In this document: piece after piece, positions 1-9,037 of the stretch | Numbering within the stretch: position 1 is the first letter of the stretch | How the letters are laid out: each line of letters begins with the position of its first letter | Source of the DNA: Pseudohaliea sp964438205 | GTDB taxonomy: Bacteria > Pseudomonadota > Gammaproteobacteria > Pseudomonadales > Halieaceae | Direction: 5' to 3' | NCBI GenBank assembly: GCA_964438205.1 | Contig: CAYTJQ010000007.1 | Coordinates: forward strand, 1 to 64,000 | DNA length: 64,000 bases | Program-made: the position numbers and the translations under genes | The notes under the pieces: model-generated | Databases searched by the model: none | The model's input: only the letters and a program-made list of their open reading frames with translations | Told to the model about the DNA's origin: nothing

Positions 1-1
1 C

Positions 2-355
2 ACCAAATTAGCGACTCATGCCCGCGCGGCAAGATGGGTTTGCCGTACGCTTACAGCTGAAGCGCCAACGGACGGAATGGACATCGAGGCACTGAAGACG
101 GCGCTCGGCAAATTTCTAAAGAACAACAAGGGTGCCAGCGAAGCCGCCACTCTTGTGGGAATGTGCAGTGAAGCTGAGCTTCCGCCGTTTCTCGTTACCA
201 CGATCGAGGCAATTAGGGCACATTGCACCCCACCGCCACCAGAGCCTGAAGCGGCGGAAGCAGATACTGACGCTGGAGATGGCGAAACCGCCGAACCCGC
301 CACTGGACCCGGGGAATTTGGCTTGGACAACACTGGAGATCCCACAACACAGTAA
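2..355 (+). CDS. C-terminal end of an OLD-family-like ATPase/TOPRIM nuclease (GajA-like), cut by the left edge
   Basis: This frame has no stop codon back to base 2, so the visible 117 codons are probably the tail of a longer protein; the ATG at 77 is likely internal. The readable part has two short helices rich in charged residues (IEALKTALGKFLKNNKG, then PPFLVTTIEAIR) and a low-complexity Pro/Glu/Asp/Thr tail. From memory, the lysine-rich helix followed by 'PPxxxxAIE' resembles the end of OLD-family nucleases that precede UvrD-like helicases, as in the Gabija pair GajA-GajB. The stop lies 17 bases before the helicase gene, so the two are probably co-transcribed. The ATPase and TOPRIM motifs would be outside the window, so the identity is an inference from the tail and the neighbour. 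Alternative: a separate 92-residue small protein starting at 77. Confidence 0.5.
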   Translation, partial: TKLATHARAARWVCRTLTAEAPTDGMDIEALKTALGKFLKNNKGASEAATLVGMCSEAELPPFLVTTIEAIRAHCTPPPPEPEAAEADTDAGDGETAEPATGPGEFGLDNTGDPTTQ

Positions 356-372
356 ATGGTGGAAGCGAAGGA

Positions 373-2115
373 ATGGAGATTGAATGGACAGACGAGAACA
401 GATCGCTCATGGCCAGCACGGGCCATGTGCTGTGCCTCGGCGGGCCCGGAAGTGGAAAGACCACGATTTCGCTCCTAAAGGCCGAAAATGAGATTTCCAA
501 AGGTGTGCTCCATACAGGACAGCGAGTCCTTTTCTTAAGTTTCGCGAGAGCAACTATCTCCAGAGTTGAGGAGCATGCTGCCGCATTGTTGAAGTGTGAG
601 AGTCGAAGCGAACTTGAGATCAGCACCTACCATGGATTCGCTTGGGCGATCCTGAGAAGCCACGGCTATTTTTTGACTTCAGCAGCTCCGATCAAATTGC
701 TCCCACCCCCAGACTCGGCTGCGCTCTTGTCCTCAATCGAGGGGGACAGTGAGAAGGCGCAGGAGAAAAGAAGACTCTTTGAAGAAGAAGGACGCCTTGA
801 CTTTGATTTGTTTGCTTCCTGCGCATCTGAATTGCTGAATCGGAGCTCCAAGGTTCGAGAACTAGTTAGCCGCAAATATCCGCTCATTATCCTAGACGAG
901 TTTCAGGACACTGATTCTAAGGAATGGGACCTAATACAGGCTCTTGGCCAAGATTGCCGCCTTGTCGCACTCGCTGACCCAGAGCAACGCATCTATGAAT
1001 TTCGCGGTGCCAGCCCAACTCGAATCCCAGAGTTCATAGCTCAATTCCGTCCGTCTGAGTTCGATTTCAGCACCACGAATCATCGGAGCAGCGGAACCGA
1101 CATTTGCAAATACGGAAATGATCTCCTAAAGGGTGCAAACAAGGGCAAGAACTACTCCGAAGTTTCAGTAAAAAGATATCCTCCGCGAAAAGCACCTGCT
1201 GTTCATCTCCATCTCAAGATTGAAGTCTTGCAAAGACGCAAGGCGATCCTTGATGCAGAAGTTTCAGATTGGTCTATTGGCGTCTTGGTTCCGACTCGGC
1301 AAATGATGCTCGATGTATCAGACTACCTAGCATCCACTCAGATCCTACAAGACAAGAAGAAGATTCCGGCGATCGAGAACGAGGCCGCGCTCGATGCTGC
1401 AGGGCCGGCGCTAGCGGCTGAAGCGATTGCGGGAGTTTTAGCAGGTGCCTCTACGCCGGTGGAGATCGCTCAAAGACTCATCAACAATCTTTCAAGCCAC
1501 ATGAGAGGCCGAAAGGGCGGAGCTAAGCCTAGTCAGCCGCAATTGGCTCTGGCGGAAAGTCTGGATTCCTACCTTGAGACCGGGAAAATCCGGGGATCTA
1601 GGCGCAAAGCTCTAGCTCATGAATGCCTGGAGATTGCAAATGCTCGTATTGATTTGGATCTTTGCGGTGATCCAGGAGCGGATTGGATGCTTGTTCGAAA
1701 ACTCTTAGAAAACGCTAAGGCCCCAGAACTACGCGCGGTTGCAGAGGATGCGCGCTTTCTCAAGTTCTTAAATCGTGGGACCCAGCTTCGCTCTCAGTTA
1801 GCTGAGATTTGGCGAACCCAAGGAAGCTACCAAGGCGCGGGCGTGGCTGTTTCCGGCGCATTGGTTCAAGAGCATTTTGCTGCTTCGAAACGCGAGTATC
1901 GGGGTATTCATGTGATGACGATCCACAAATCCAAAGGGAAACAGTTTACAGAGGTCATAATCTACGAAGGCGCATTCCAAGGGCGCATTCTTCGCCAGAA
2001 CGCTGATGAGCGGACAGAAGCTCAGGCTCGCTTGTCTCTTCGTGTAGGCGTCACTCGAGCCGAGCGGTTTTCAACAATACTAACTCCAGCACGCAATCCC
2101 TGCCCGTTCCTTTAG
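373..2115 (+). CDS. UvrD/Rep-like superfamily 1A helicase (GajB-like)
   Basis: A complete SF1A DNA helicase/ATPase of 580 residues. Visible motifs in order: Walker A GGPGSGKT at 23-30; TYHGFAW near 85, the motif Ic region; Walker B DEFQDT at 175-180; motif III QRIYEFRGA at 205-213; NHRSS at 236-240; motif V TIHKSKGKQF near 512; motif VI GVTRAER at 559-565. It is shorter than UvrD (about 720) and lacks a visible nuclease domain, which suits a GajB-like partner that works with an OLD nuclease. The ATG at 373 is preceded by GGAAGCGAAGG (361-371). Base composition is far lower in GC than the following genes and codons such as AGA, CTA and ATA are common, a sign of separate acquisition. HsdR starts 5 bases after its stop. 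Helicase family is certain; the defence role is inferred from context. Confidence 0.85.
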   Translation: MEIEWTDENRSLMASTGHVLCLGGPGSGKTTISLLKAENEISKGVLHTGQRVLFLSFARATISRVEEHAAALLKCESRSELEISTYHGFAWAILRSHGYFLTSAAPIKLLPPPDSAALLSSIEGDSEKAQEKRRLFEEEGRLDFDLFASCASELLNRSSKVRELVSRKYPLIILDEFQDTDSKEWDLIQALGQDCRLVALADPEQRIYEFRGASPTRIPEFIAQFRPSEFDFSTTNHRSSGTDICKYGNDLLKGANKGKNYSEVSVKRYPPRKAPAVHLHLKIEVLQRRKAILDAEVSDWSIGVLVPTRQMMLDVSDYLASTQILQDKKKIPAIENEAALDAAGPALAAEAIAGVLAGASTPVEIAQRLINNLSSHMRGRKGGAKPSQPQLALAESLDSYLETGKIRGSRRKALAHECLEIANARIDLDLCGDPGADWMLVRKLLENAKAPELRAVAEDARFLKFLNRGTQLRSQLAEIWRTQGSYQGAGVAVSGALVQEHFAASKREYRGIHVMTIHKSKGKQFTEVIIYEGAFQGRILRQNADERTEAQARLSLRVGVTRAERFSTILTPARNPCPFL

Positions 2116-2120
2116 CCACC

Positions 2121-5042
2121 ATGCCCAAACCAGGAGAACACAAAACCGTCCAAGCCCGGATCCTCGAATACGCCGAGGCCATCGGATGGACGATTGTGTC
2201 CCGCGAGGAAGCCGAGCAGCGGCGCGGCTTTGATTCCGACGTTCCACCCGCCGACCGCGCCAAGAACCGATCCCTCTTCTTCGACGATCTCCTCGACTCC
2301 AAGGTGCGGCAATTCAACCCGTGCTATGCCGAGGCGGAGGGCGCCCTGCTCGGACAGTTCCTCCATCTTCATGCCGACATCTACGGGAACCGGGAGTTCG
2401 TCGAGCACCTGCGAAATCAGGGCAAGTTCTTCGACCAGGAGGAGAACCGTGAGCGCGACCTGATCCTGATCGATTACGACGACCCGTCGCGCAACGTCTA
2501 CGAGGTCACCGAGGAGTGGGCCTTCCATAACGGTCACTACGGCACGCGGGAGGATGTCGTTTTCCTCATCAACGGCATCCCCGTGCTGGTTATCGAGTGC
2601 AAGAACGCCAGCAAGAACGAGGCGATTGCTCTGGGTGTGGACCAGATCCGCCGTTACCACCGCGAGACGCCGGAGCTGTTGGTGCCGCAGCAGCTGTTTA
2701 CCGCCACGGATGCCATCGGCTTTTCTTACGGCGTGACCTGGAACACGGTGCGGCGGAACATCTTCAACTGGAAGCATGAGGATGTCGGCAAGCTTGAGGC
2801 GAAGGTGAAGAGCTTCTGCGCCATCCCACAGGTGCTCGCGTTCCTCAAGGACTATATCGTCTTTGCCGAGAAGGACGAGGAACTCAACAAGTACGTCCTG
2901 CGCCAGCACCAGACCGGTGCCGTGGATGCGGTGGTGGAGCGCGCGCTGCAGCCCGACCGGGCGCGCGGGCTCATCTGGCACACCCAGGGCAGCGGCAAGA
3001 CCTTCACCATGATCAAGGCGGCCGAACGGCTCTTTCGTGCGCCAGAGGCAGACAAGCCAACGGTGCTGCTGATGATCGACCGCAACGAGCTGGAAGACCA
3101 GATGCTGAAGAACCTTGCGGCGCTGGGTCTCGGCAACCTGGAGCACGCCAGCAGCATCAGGCGGCTCAACCAGCTCCTCCGCGACGACTACCGCGGCATC
3201 ATCGTCACCATGATCCACAAGTTCCGCGACATGCCGGCAGACCTGAACACCCGCTCGAACATCTACGTGCTCATCGACGAAGCCCACCGCACCACCGGCG
3301 GCGACCTCGGCAACTTCCTCATGGCCGGCCTGCCGAACGCCACCTATATCGGTTTCACGGGCACGCCGGTGGACAAGACGGCCTACGGCAAGGGCACCTT
3401 CAAGACCTTCGGCTGCGAGGACGACCAGGGCTACCTTCACAAGTATTCCATTGCCGACAGCATCGAGGATGGCACCACGCTGCCGCTCTACTACCAGCTC
3501 GCGCCCAATGAGATGCTGGTGCCCCACGAGACGCTGGACCAGGAGTTCCTGTCGCTGGCCGAGAGCGAGGGCGTGGCCGACATCGAGGAGCTGAACAAGA
3601 TTCTCGAGCGCGCGGTGAACCTGAAGAACTTTCTCAAGGGTGAGGAGCGTATCCGCCGGGTCGCCGAGTTCGTGGCCCGCCACTACCGCGAGAATGTCGA
3701 GCCGCTGGGCTACAAGGCGTTTCTGGTGGGTGTCGATCGCGAAGCTTGCGCCCACTACAAGCACGCGCTGGACCAGTTCCTGCCGCCCGAATACTCCGCG
3801 GTTGTCTACACCGGCAACAACAACGACTCCGCTCTGCTCAAGGAGTTCCACCTGGACCCGAAGCGGGAGCGGCAGCTCCGCAAGAGCTTCGGCAAGCTGG
3901 AGCAGCTACCCAGGATACTGATCGTCACCGAAAAGCTCCTTACCGGCTTCGACGCACCGGTGCTCTACGCCATGTATCTCGACAAGCCCATGCGGGACCA
4001 CACGCTGCTGCAGGCCATCGCCCGGGTGAACCGACCCTACGAGAACGAAGCCGAGGAGATGGTAAAGCCGCACGGCTTTGTGCTCGACTTCGTGGGCATC
4101 TTCGACAAGCTGGAAAAGGCCCTCGCCTTCGACAGCGAAGAGGTCAACGCCATCGTCAAGGACCTGGCGCTGCTGAAGACGCTGTTCCAGGCCAAGATAG
4201 AGTCGGAAGCACCGCAATACCTGGCGCTGATCAGCCAGCACTTCAACGACCGGGACGTGGAGAACCTCATCGAGCATTTCCGGGACGCGGAGCGGCGCAA
4301 GGCCTTCTTCCGCGAGTTCAAGGAAATCGAGATGCTCTACGAGATCATCTCACCGGACGCCTTCCTGAGGCCCTTCATCGAGGACTACGGCACCCTCGCG
4401 TCAATCTTCAGCGTGGTGCGCAAGGCCTACACGAAAACGGTGTATGTCGACCGCGACTTCCAGCGGAAGACGGACAACCTCGTCCGGGAGCAAATCGGCA
4501 CCTACGGCGTCGGTGAGCTGAGCGACCTCGTGCAGATCGACGGGAATACGATCGAGACCGTCAAGGCCGAGCAGGGCGGCGACGGCACCAAGGTCATCAA
4601 CCTGGTGAAAAGCATTGAGAAAGCCGCCGAGGACGAGAGCGACGATCCCTACCTGATCGCCATGGCCGAGCGCGCTCAGGTCGTGCTGCAGGGCTTCGAG
4701 GACCGGCAGGCTTCGACGCAGGAAGCCCTCGAAGAGCTGCTACGCGAGGTAGAGAAGAACGAGCAGCGCAAGGTGGAGCAGACCCAGAAGGGCTTTGATG
4801 GCCTCACGTACTTCGTCTACCGGACGTTGCTCGATGAGGGCATCGACAACGCCGAGGATGTCAGCCGCCAGATCAAGGCAGCCTTCATCGCCTTCCCCAA
4901 CTGGCGGACCAGCGAGGCCGCCCTGCGCGAGCTGCGCCAGAAGGTCACCTTCGCGCTGGTGGCGGAGGCTGACGATATCGACGCCGTGGTGGCAATCGTC
5001 GACCGGCTCTTCTCCCTGCTCGAACGCGCGGCGAGGGTCTGA
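2121..5042 (+). CDS. hsdR: Type I restriction enzyme subunit R (HsdR)
   Basis: Motor and nuclease subunit of a type I restriction-modification enzyme: it translocates DNA and cuts unmethylated foreign DNA as part of an R2M2S complex. The 973 residues match the family length. Seen: N-terminal PD-(D/E)XK nuclease with the core VIECKN (ECK at 159-161); SF2 motor with Walker A TQGSGKT at 288-294, motif II DEAH at 386-389, GFTGTPVD (motif III) and QAIARVNRPY (motif VI); then the HsdR helical C-terminal region. No Shine-Dalgarno is evident before the ATG; the upstream helicase stop is only 5 bases away, so translation may be coupled. hsdM and hsdS are not in the window and would be expected to the left of base 1. 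GC content is much higher than in the two preceding genes. Confidence 0.95.
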   Translation: MPKPGEHKTVQARILEYAEAIGWTIVSREEAEQRRGFDSDVPPADRAKNRSLFFDDLLDSKVRQFNPCYAEAEGALLGQFLHLHADIYGNREFVEHLRNQGKFFDQEENRERDLILIDYDDPSRNVYEVTEEWAFHNGHYGTREDVVFLINGIPVLVIECKNASKNEAIALGVDQIRRYHRETPELLVPQQLFTATDAIGFSYGVTWNTVRRNIFNWKHEDVGKLEAKVKSFCAIPQVLAFLKDYIVFAEKDEELNKYVLRQHQTGAVDAVVERALQPDRARGLIWHTQGSGKTFTMIKAAERLFRAPEADKPTVLLMIDRNELEDQMLKNLAALGLGNLEHASSIRRLNQLLRDDYRGIIVTMIHKFRDMPADLNTRSNIYVLIDEAHRTTGGDLGNFLMAGLPNATYIGFTGTPVDKTAYGKGTFKTFGCEDDQGYLHKYSIADSIEDGTTLPLYYQLAPNEMLVPHETLDQEFLSLAESEGVADIEELNKILERAVNLKNFLKGEERIRRVAEFVARHYRENVEPLGYKAFLVGVDREACAHYKHALDQFLPPEYSAVVYTGNNNDSALLKEFHLDPKRERQLRKSFGKLEQLPRILIVTEKLLTGFDAPVLYAMYLDKPMRDHTLLQAIARVNRPYENEAEEMVKPHGFVLDFVGIFDKLEKALAFDSEEVNAIVKDLALLKTLFQAKIESEAPQYLALISQHFNDRDVENLIEHFRDAERRKAFFREFKEIEMLYEIISPDAFLRPFIEDYGTLASIFSVVRKAYTKTVYVDRDFQRKTDNLVREQIGTYGVGELSDLVQIDGNTIETVKAEQGGDGTKVINLVKSIEKAAEDESDDPYLIAMAERAQVVLQGFEDRQASTQEALEELLREVEKNEQRKVEQTQKGFDGLTYFVYRTLLDEGIDNAEDVSRQIKAAFIAFPNWRTSEAALRELRQKVTFALVAEADDIDAVVAIVDRLFSLLERAARV

Positions 5043-5046
5043 GCCC

Positions 5047-5379
5047 ATGCCAGCACCTGACCGCACAGCGGAAGCCAGAGCCGCTTTTCGGGCCCGTGTC
5101 GGCCAGTGGGCGTCGACCCTCGGCGTGACTGTCAGTGGCGTTTATCTTCGCAAGATGCGCACCAAGTGGGCATCCTGCTCGACCAACGGCATCCTCACCT
5201 TCAACCGCGAACTGCTGGCGCTCGATGAGCAGCTGTGGGACTACGTCATCGTGCACGAGCTGCTGCACTTTGATGTGCCGAACCATGGCAGGCTGTGGAA
5301 GAGCCTGATGCGGGCGCACGTCGGAGACTGGGAGGCCTGTGAGGAGCGGCTGCGGGCCTACGCGACGTCCGTGCCCTGA
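5047..5379 (+). CDS. YgjP-like zinc metallopeptidase (M48-type annotation), accessory to HsdR
   Basis: Small 110-residue protein with a minimal zinc protease core: H70-E-L-L-H74 followed by H80 in PNHGRLW, the HExxH plus third-His arrangement of the YgjP/WLM group. The segment KMRTKWASCSTNGILTFNREL at about 36-56 is the typical region just before the metal site. The ATG at 5047 lies 4 bases after the hsdR stop, so the two are one transcription unit; YgjP-like genes directly after hsdR are a recurring arrangement in type I systems. Full YgjP proteins have about 170-230 residues, so this is a short form. Substrate is unknown; regulation or turnover of restriction subunits is a guess. Confidence 0.8.
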   Translation: MPAPDRTAEARAAFRARVGQWASTLGVTVSGVYLRKMRTKWASCSTNGILTFNRELLALDEQLWDYVIVHELLHFDVPNHGRLWKSLMRAHVGDWEACEERLRAYATSVP

Positions 5380-5396
5380 TTGGAAGGAGTTCATTG

Positions 5397-6452
5397 GTGG
5401 CTATTTTTCGTATCGATGGGTCGAAGGTCGTACCGGTAGAGCGAACGTCGTTCTCACGGCAGGGATTGCGGGAGCGCCAGGATCTGCAGTCCTTGCTCAA
5501 GTCACAGATAGACATCATCGCTCCCGGCACGCTCGTAGTCGCAGAGGAATTCGGCGACTGGGAGGACAGCCGCCGCCGTATCGATCTTCTGGGCGTCGAC
5601 AAGGATGCCAACCTCGTCGTCATCGAGCTGAAGCGCACCGAGGACGGCGGCCACATGGAACTTCAGGCACTGCGGTATGCCGCCATGATCTCAACGCTCA
5701 CTTTCGACAGACTGGTAAACATCTTCCAGCACTACCTTGACGACAACGACATTGACCAGGATGCGTCGGGAGCTTTGCTGGAGTTCCTCGACTGGAGTGA
5801 AGCGGACGATGAGCAATTCGGGCAGGAGGTAAAGATAGTGCTTGCTTCCGCCGAGTTTTCCAGGGAGCTGACAACATCGGTGATGTGGCTGAACGACTTC
5901 GGGCTCGATATTCGCTGCGTACGTATGCATCCGTACGTCCATGGCGATCAGACCTTCCTCGACGTGCAGACGGTCATTCCCATTCCGGAGGTTGCTGACT
6001 ACCAGGTCCGCATCCGCGAAAAGAAGCAGAAGGAGCGGGAGTCACGAAAAAGTTCGCGTGACTTCACGAAATACGATGTCGAGGTAGCCGGCGAGCGATT
6101 CCACGCGCAGAGCAAGCGCTGGATGATGTTTCGCCTGATTGCTGCAGCGATCGCCAATGGTATCTCGCCGCAGCAGCTCAGGGATGCAATCCCCTGGCGG
6201 AAGAACAGTCTGTTCGAAGAGCTTGACGGCGAACTCACGTCTGACCAGGCATACGAAGCCCTAATGCAAGGGGACACTGGCGGCAGGGTGCCGAGAGCCA
6301 AACGCTTTTTCTGTAACGAGGGCGAAGTCTTCGCGATCGATGGTCGCACCTACGTGCTGGTCAATCAGTGGGGCACCAGAACGCTAGAGGCAGCGAAACT
6401 GCTCGCCGATAAGTTTCCGAAGCTTCAAATCAGCTTCGAGGCTAGCGAATGA
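5397..6452 (+). CDS. PD-(D/E)XK nuclease-domain protein (DUF91/NucS-like fold), end of defence island
   Basis: About 351 residues. The N-terminal half carries a restriction-nuclease core: a conserved Glu in EEFGDWEDSRRR, then RIDLLGVD, then VIELKR (D...ExK), followed by GGHMELQALRYAA as in DUF91/EndoMS-like proteins. The middle (about 215-225) is a lysine/arginine-rich linker. The C-terminal half is alpha/beta with no motif I recognise. GGAAGGAG (5382-5389) serves either TTG 5394 or GTG 5397; GTG is preferred for spacing. It lies 17 bases after the metallopeptidase, on the same strand, so it may be the last gene of the restriction operon. GC content is somewhat lower than in hsdR. Nuclease fold is well supported; the target is unknown. 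Proteins of this kind are common in restriction and anti-phage islands. Confidence 0.7.
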   Translation: MAIFRIDGSKVVPVERTSFSRQGLRERQDLQSLLKSQIDIIAPGTLVVAEEFGDWEDSRRRIDLLGVDKDANLVVIELKRTEDGGHMELQALRYAAMISTLTFDRLVNIFQHYLDDNDIDQDASGALLEFLDWSEADDEQFGQEVKIVLASAEFSRELTTSVMWLNDFGLDIRCVRMHPYVHGDQTFLDVQTVIPIPEVADYQVRIREKKQKERESRKSSRDFTKYDVEVAGERFHAQSKRWMMFRLIAAAIANGISPQQLRDAIPWRKNSLFEELDGELTSDQAYEALMQGDTGGRVPRAKRFFCNEGEVFAIDGRTYVLVNQWGTRTLEAAKLLADKFPKLQISFEASE

Positions 6453-6614
6453 AGGGGCCGACTCGCCTACTCACGGGAAAGGGTCTCTGCGGTCACTGGA
6501 GAAGCATTCACCGTGGCGCGAGCCACCCCACAAAATCATGAACAAAACACGCGGGCCATCACAGCACATAAACCTGCTAGTCTGAGCCTCTGTCCAGCGG
6601 CGGAGCCGGTCCCG

Positions 6615-8912
6615 ATGCCACGTCTCCTTCCAGCAGTCGCTACCGTTCTGATGACGGTAGCGCTCACGGCCTGCGGTGGCGAAGACAAGGCTGCCCATGC
6701 GGACCCCGCTCCGAAGATAGCGCTGCCCGCCTTTGCCCAACCGAAAGGGACCTGGCACGGGATGGCCAGCTGCGCCGGGCGCGACTTTCCACTGCGACTG
6801 GACTTCAATGGCGCGGACGATGCGCCATCAACCGCGACGCTGCTCTTTGAGGCGGCCTTGAACAGCCGCGGTCACGCGTCGCCTCGCGGCTACCCGCCGG
6901 AGACCGTGATGATCGGCGAGCGCTATCCCCAGGCCGGGACCCTGGCGCTGCGGGCCGGCGATGGCGGGCGCGGGGTCGCGACGGTGTCGCTGCTGTTGAC
7001 GCCGCGGGCGGACGCCGCGATCGCCGCCCTCGGCGGCTGCGAGTTCGCGGTCCTTGCGCCGGCGGCATCGGCGCACCCGGTGCTCGGCCTGCACGAGGAG
7101 CTCGACACCCTGCGCGACCGGCCGGTACTGACCGAGACCGACATGACCGGTGCCTGCCCCGCGCAGCTCGAGTCGTGGATAGCAAAGGGCCTGGCGCTTC
7201 CCCTCGACGCCTGGGGCCGCGGTGACAGCAGCGCGCTGTGGAGCGATGAAACGGCGCGGGAGGTCTTCGGCAAACCCTGGGCGGAGATCGGCGCCGCGGA
7301 GCGGAACCGCTATTACCGCGCGCTCATGGGACGCTGCGGCGAGCGCGGCAACCGGCGCCGCGGCGGCATCATCACCCAGCTCGCCCGCCTGACCGACTAC
7401 CGGGAGTTCCGCGACGCGCGCCTGCGCGCCATGACGGTCGAGGTCATGCAGCGCTGGCGGGACGGCCTGGACGACCTGCTCACCGCCGCTGCCGCTGGTG
7501 CCCCGGTAGCCCTGGAAGACGCTCGTGCCGTGCGCAGCATCCCGCACCGCTTTGCCTTCGCCGACGCGCTGGGCGCCGCGCACGATGCCCCGGCGCTCGA
7601 CGGCGAAACGCAGCAACTGCTGCAGTCGGCCCTCGCGCGCCAGCACAATCTCGACGCCCTCGCCGACCTCGAAGGCGCCGCCGGCGATTTCCTTCGCCTC
7701 ACCGCATACTACGAGCGCGCCCGGGTCGATCCACAGGTCGACGTCGCCGCGGCGACCCGCCGCTTCGCCGCCCTGCTGCCGGGTGCGTCCGAGGCGTTCG
7801 CGACGTCTGCTGCGACACCGGCGGCAGCCCAAAGCATGGCGGGCTGGCTGGCGGACTGGCCGCAGCGCGACGCCTGCAGCGCTGCGCTGGAGGCGGCGTG
7901 CCGGGCTACCAAGGGCCACTTCGAGCAGCGCCTCGAAACCCTCGCCGAAGCGTGGGCGGAGACGGAGAAAGCAAAACAGCGGACCCTGGCCGCGGGCGAC
8001 GCATCCCTGCCGCTGCTGGCATCAGGGGTCGAGTGGTATGCCGAAGTCGATGCACGCTACGGGGCGGTGCTGGAGCGCGCGGCACTCGCGGAGCTGCGCG
8101 ACGATGCCAGGGCATGGCTCGCGTCGCTGCAAACGGAGCTGGAGACACCGCTGCTGGCGGAGATCCACTCGGCCGACAGCACGCCCCAGCTGCGAGCCAT
8201 CGAGGCGCGCTTCTTCGCACCCGGTGACCTGCAGCGCAGGGAACTGCGCCGCGTGCGCAAGGCGATTGACGAGCGCGTCGCCGCGGCCCGGCCCTTTGCC
8301 GACACCGGCGCCGACGATTACCTGAACGCACTGTACAACCGCGATGTCGCGGCTCTGCGCCAGCTCGACGCCGCCTACCTCGCCGGTGTCCGTACAGCCT
8401 TCGGCTTCATGGCGCAGCAGGTGGCAATGTTCGACGCGCTCGCCGCGGCGGGCACCGGCAAGCGGCCCTTCGCGGCTGTCGTCAACGAACTGCTTTCGCC
8501 GTCGGCACTGCGCGCGGCGGCCGTCACTTACCTCGTGAACTACGAGGATGACTACGGTAGCTGCCTCGACAGCACTGCCGTGGAGTTCACCTTCACCGCG
8601 CGCACTGACCTCGTCACTCGAGACGGCAGCGGCTTCGAGCTGAATCGCATCGAGGGCGTGACCTCGTCCACCCACTATCGCGTCAAGCGCTCGCTGGCCG
8701 GGCTGTTCCGCGACAGTTTTTCACGGCCGCCGGAAGCCGGCGGCGAGCGCATCTACCGCGTGCTCTTCGGGGACGACGGGGTAAACCGGGTCACCGGTGC
8801 GATCCGCCGGGTCATGCGGGATTTCGACTGTGATGCGGAGGAGGTCCAGCGGCTGGAGGCCGGCATGGTGGCCTACCAGGCAGAGCTGCATCGCCGCTGG
8901 GGCGTCCGCTGA
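6615..8912 (+). CDS. Large orphan lipoprotein, function unknown
   Basis: A 765-residue protein with a lipoprotein signal: charged start, hydrophobic stretch and lipobox L-T-A-C with Cys at residue 20, followed by GGED, so it is probably anchored to a membrane facing the periplasm. I chose ATG 6615 over an in-frame GTG at 6513 because it puts the signal peptide at the N-terminus. The rest is alanine-rich and predicted mostly helical, with many Arg/Asp-rich amphipathic segments; no catalytic motif or repeat is recognisable. The last third (from about residue 560) has scattered aromatic residues and looks more compact. It stands alone: 162 bases of non-coding sequence separate it from the defence island and 62 bases from the next small reading frame. 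I do not recognise the family. Confidence 0.75.
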   Translation: MPRLLPAVATVLMTVALTACGGEDKAAHADPAPKIALPAFAQPKGTWHGMASCAGRDFPLRLDFNGADDAPSTATLLFEAALNSRGHASPRGYPPETVMIGERYPQAGTLALRAGDGGRGVATVSLLLTPRADAAIAALGGCEFAVLAPAASAHPVLGLHEELDTLRDRPVLTETDMTGACPAQLESWIAKGLALPLDAWGRGDSSALWSDETAREVFGKPWAEIGAAERNRYYRALMGRCGERGNRRRGGIITQLARLTDYREFRDARLRAMTVEVMQRWRDGLDDLLTAAAAGAPVALEDARAVRSIPHRFAFADALGAAHDAPALDGETQQLLQSALARQHNLDALADLEGAAGDFLRLTAYYERARVDPQVDVAAATRRFAALLPGASEAFATSAATPAAAQSMAGWLADWPQRDACSAALEAACRATKGHFEQRLETLAEAWAETEKAKQRTLAAGDASLPLLASGVEWYAEVDARYGAVLERAALAELRDDARAWLASLQTELETPLLAEIHSADSTPQLRAIEARFFAPGDLQRRELRRVRKAIDERVAAARPFADTGADDYLNALYNRDVAALRQLDAAYLAGVRTAFGFMAQQVAMFDALAAAGTGKRPFAAVVNELLSPSALRAAAVTYLVNYEDDYGSCLDSTAVEFTFTARTDLVTRDGSGFELNRIEGVTSSTHYRVKRSLAGLFRDSFSRPPEAGGERIYRVLFGDDGVNRVTGAIRRVMRDFDCDAEEVQRLEAGMVAYQAELHRRWGVR

Positions 8913-8974
8913 TGGCGGCATGACCGGACGATAGCGCAGCGAGCGCCGACCACAGGAAACGAGGGAAGACATCC

Positions 8975-9037
8975 ATGGCACCGACGACACCGTTCAACCG
9001 CCAGGAGCTCGACGCCGCCCAACCCGGCACAGAATGA
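8975..9037 (+). other. Possible 20-codon mini-ORF or gene-start remnant
   Basis: An ATG at 8975 with a good ribosome site (GAGGGAAG, 8961-8968) opens a frame of 20 codons ending in TGA at 9035-9037, exactly at the first operator-like repeat of the Fic gene. The peptide (MAPTTPFNRQELD...) looks like the start of an ordinary cytosolic protein rather than a leader peptide. It could be the 5' end of a gene destroyed when the Fic unit arrived, or chance. Confidence 0.25.

Noticed and set aside
2112..2123. GCCACCATG before hsdR resembling a eukaryotic Kozak site
   Set aside because: Bacterial context; chance match in the short gap between two genes.
2112..3851. Long open frame antisense to hsdR
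   Set aside because: The + strand encodes all HsdR motifs; the antisense frame is open only because of GC-rich codon bias, and has no family-like motifs.
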